A DNA stretch of 64,000 bases from Zoogloea sp. LCSB751 (GTDB lineage: Bacteria > Pseudomonadota > Gammaproteobacteria > Burkholderiales > Rhodocyclaceae). A model generated the notes under the pieces. The model had not been told where the DNA came from. It did not search any database and worked only from the letters and a program-made list of their open reading frames with translations. The position numbers and the translations under genes are program-made. Shown in pieces: positions 62,563-64,000 of the stretch. The stretch covers positions 1 to 64,000 of the forward strand of contig NZ_MWUM01000026.1 in the NCBI RefSeq assembly GCF_002028455.1, given 5' to 3'. Numbering within the stretch: position 1 is the stretch's first letter; the number at the start of each line of letters is the position of its first letter.

Positions 62563-64000
62563 ATGAACGAAACTCCGGATCTTTTCGATTCCCTTCTGCC
62601 GGAGGCCGACGAGCCGCCGGCACCGCCGCCGCCCCCCGCGGCCCCCTTGCAGGGCAGCGACGACGCCCTGCCCCTCGATCAATATGCCGAGCGTGCTTAC
62701 CTTGCCTACGCGATGAGCGTGGTGAAGGCCCGCGCGCTGCCGCAGGTGGAGGACGGCCTCAAGCCGGTGCAGCGCCGCATCCTGTTCGCGATGAACGAGA
62801 TGCGCCTGTCGCCGACCTCCAAGCACGTGAAGTCGGCCCGCGTGGTCGGCGACGTGATCGGTAAGTACCACCCCCACGGCGACAGCAGCGTCTACGACGC
62901 GATGGTGCGGGTGGCCCAGGATTTCTCGCTGCGCTATCCGCTGGTGGATGGCCAGGGCAACTTCGGCTCCCGCGACGGCGATTCCGCAGCGGCGATGCGT
63001 TACACCGAATGCCGCCTGACGCCGATTGCCGAGCTGCTGCTGTCGGAGATCGACCGCGGCACGGTGGATTTCCGCCCCAACTACGACGGCGCATTTGAAG
63101 AGCCGCAGCTGCTGCCGGCCCGCCTGCCCTTCGTGCTGCTCAACGGCGCGTCCGGCATCGCGGTCGGCATGGCCACCGAAATCCCGTCCCACAACCTGCG
63201 GGAAGTGGCCGACGCGGCGATCCACGCCATCGAGCATCCGGCCGCCAACGTGGCCGACCTGATGCAGCACATCAAGGGCCCGGACTTCCCCGGCGGCGGC
63301 CAGCTCATCTCGCCGGCGGCGGACATCCGCCAGGCTTACGAGACGGGCCGTGGCAGCCTCAAGCTGCGTGCGCGCTGGGTGATCGAGGATCTGGCCCGTG
63401 GCCAGTGGCAGCTGGTCGTTACCGAGCTGCCGCCGGGCGTGTCGGCGCAGAAGGTGTTGTTCGAGATCGAGACGCTGACCAACCCGCAGCCCAAGACCGG
63501 CAAGAAATCCATAGACGCCGACCAGGCCCAGCTCAAGGCGCTGATGCTCGGCGCCCTCGACCGGGTGCGCGACGAGTCGGGCAAGGACGCGCCGGTGCGG
63601 CTGGTCTTCGAGCCGAAGAGCCGCAACCAGGACGTGGCCGAGTTCGCCAACCTGCTGCTGTCCCACACCAGCCTGGAAACCTCGGCGTCGATCAACCTGG
63701 TGATGATCGGCCTGGACGGCCGGCCGGGGCAGAAGAACCTGGCCGACATCCTGCACGAATGGGGCCGCTTCCGCGTCATCACGGTGCGCCGCCGCACCGG
63801 GCACCGCCTCGGGCAGGTGAACGACCGCATCCACATCCTGGAAGGCCGTCACATCGTCTTCCTGAACATCGACGAGGTGATCCGCATCATCCGCGAGTCG
63901 GACGAACCCAAGCCGGCGCTGATCGCCCGTTTCGACCTGTCCGACCGCCAGGCCGAGGACATCCTGGAAATCCGCCTGCGCCAACTGGCCCGCCTCGAAG
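62563..64000 (+). CDS. parC: DNA topoisomerase IV subunit A (3' end outside the window)
   Basis: First ~479 codons of the DNA-cleaving subunit of topoisomerase IV. A Pro-rich N-terminal extension (~35 residues) precedes YAERAYLAYAMSVVKARALPQVEDGLKPVQRRILFAM, HPHGDSSVYDAMVRVAQDFSLRYPLVDGQGNFGS (quinolone region), and the catalytic Tyr in AAMRYTECRL, followed by the tower and helical domains (LPPGVSAQKVLFEIETL). The frame is open to the last base. Start ATG 62563. Its partner parE lies at 38.3 kb on the same strand. Confidence 0.96.
   Translation, partial: MNETPDLFDSLLPEADEPPAPPPPPAAPLQGSDDALPLDQYAERAYLAYAMSVVKARALPQVEDGLKPVQRRILFAMNEMRLSPTSKHVKSARVVGDVIGKYHPHGDSSVYDAMVRVAQDFSLRYPLVDGQGNFGSRDGDSAAAMRYTECRLTPIAELLLSEIDRGTVDFRPNYDGAFEEPQLLPARLPFVLLNGASGIAVGMATEIPSHNLREVADAAIHAIEHPAANVADLMQHIKGPDFPGGGQLISPAADIRQAYETGRGSLKLRARWVIEDLARGQWQLVVTELPPGVSAQKVLFEIETLTNPQPKTGKKSIDADQAQLKALMLGALDRVRDESGKDAPVRLVFEPKSRNQDVAEFANLLLSHTSLETSASINLVMIGLDGRPGQKNLADILHEWGRFRVITVRRRTGHRLGQVNDRIHILEGRHIVFLNIDEVIRIIRESDEPKPALIARFDLSDRQAEDILEIRLRQLARLE

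Overview
The window reads as a high-GC betaproteobacterial chromosome, most likely a nitrogen-fixing member of the Rhodocyclales (Azospira/Dechloromonas type). That placement is inference from the gene families: a nifENX operon with a sigma-54/NifA promoter, the DUF2863 family, the ppsA/ppsR pair and the cstA-yjiX-yjiA order. No rRNA or tRNA gene lies inside the window, but a near-consensus sigma-70 promoter at the left edge fires out of it.

Layout. 1-24.9 kb is ordinary chromosome: a peptide-type ABC permease pair; a stomatin/NfeD pair; PEP synthase with its divergent regulator PpsR; MsrB; ComEC; a K+-channel protein; a chemotaxis receptor; lolCD; a caspase-fold/DUF4384 protein beside a CsgG-type lipoprotein; and recJ. 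25-31 kb is the nitrogen-fixation block: an RRM protein, then two NifA sites and a -24/-12 promoter driving nifE-nifN-nifX-rseC-like-DUF269-DUF683-fdxB-orf. 31-36.4 kb holds a large NMT1/PAS hybrid histidine kinase coupled to a GGDEF response regulator, with a perfect TGTGA-N6-TCACA site upstream. 36.4-44.8 kb holds small uncharacterised genes, parE, the cstA-yjiX-yjiA pyruvate-uptake cluster and two unknown genes behind a second sigma-54-type promoter. 44.9-52.4 kb is the pbpC/bacterial alpha-2-macroglobulin pair.

52.4-61.3 kb is an accessory island with lower GC, gene fragments and repeats, lying between the A2M gene and a MerR gene/parC. It contains: (i) two diverged copies of a ~1.05-kb module, each with a 36-codon leader ORF overlapping a 95-codon ORF and, upstream, a predicted structured RNA in which a 7-base motif occurs three times and has changed in all three places together (TTCCTAC in copy 1, TTCTCAC in copy 2); (ii) integron attC-like sites around a KTSC gene and a HEPN-like gene, with no integrase in view; (iii) an IS5/phytanoyl-CoA dioxygenase chimeric remnant; (iv) a frameshifted lipoprotein; and (v) a truncated XRE gene behind four TGTCG repeats spaced exactly 11 bp. 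The duplicated RNA-plus-small-protein module is my best candidate for an undescribed system.

parC enters at 62.6 kb and runs off the right end.
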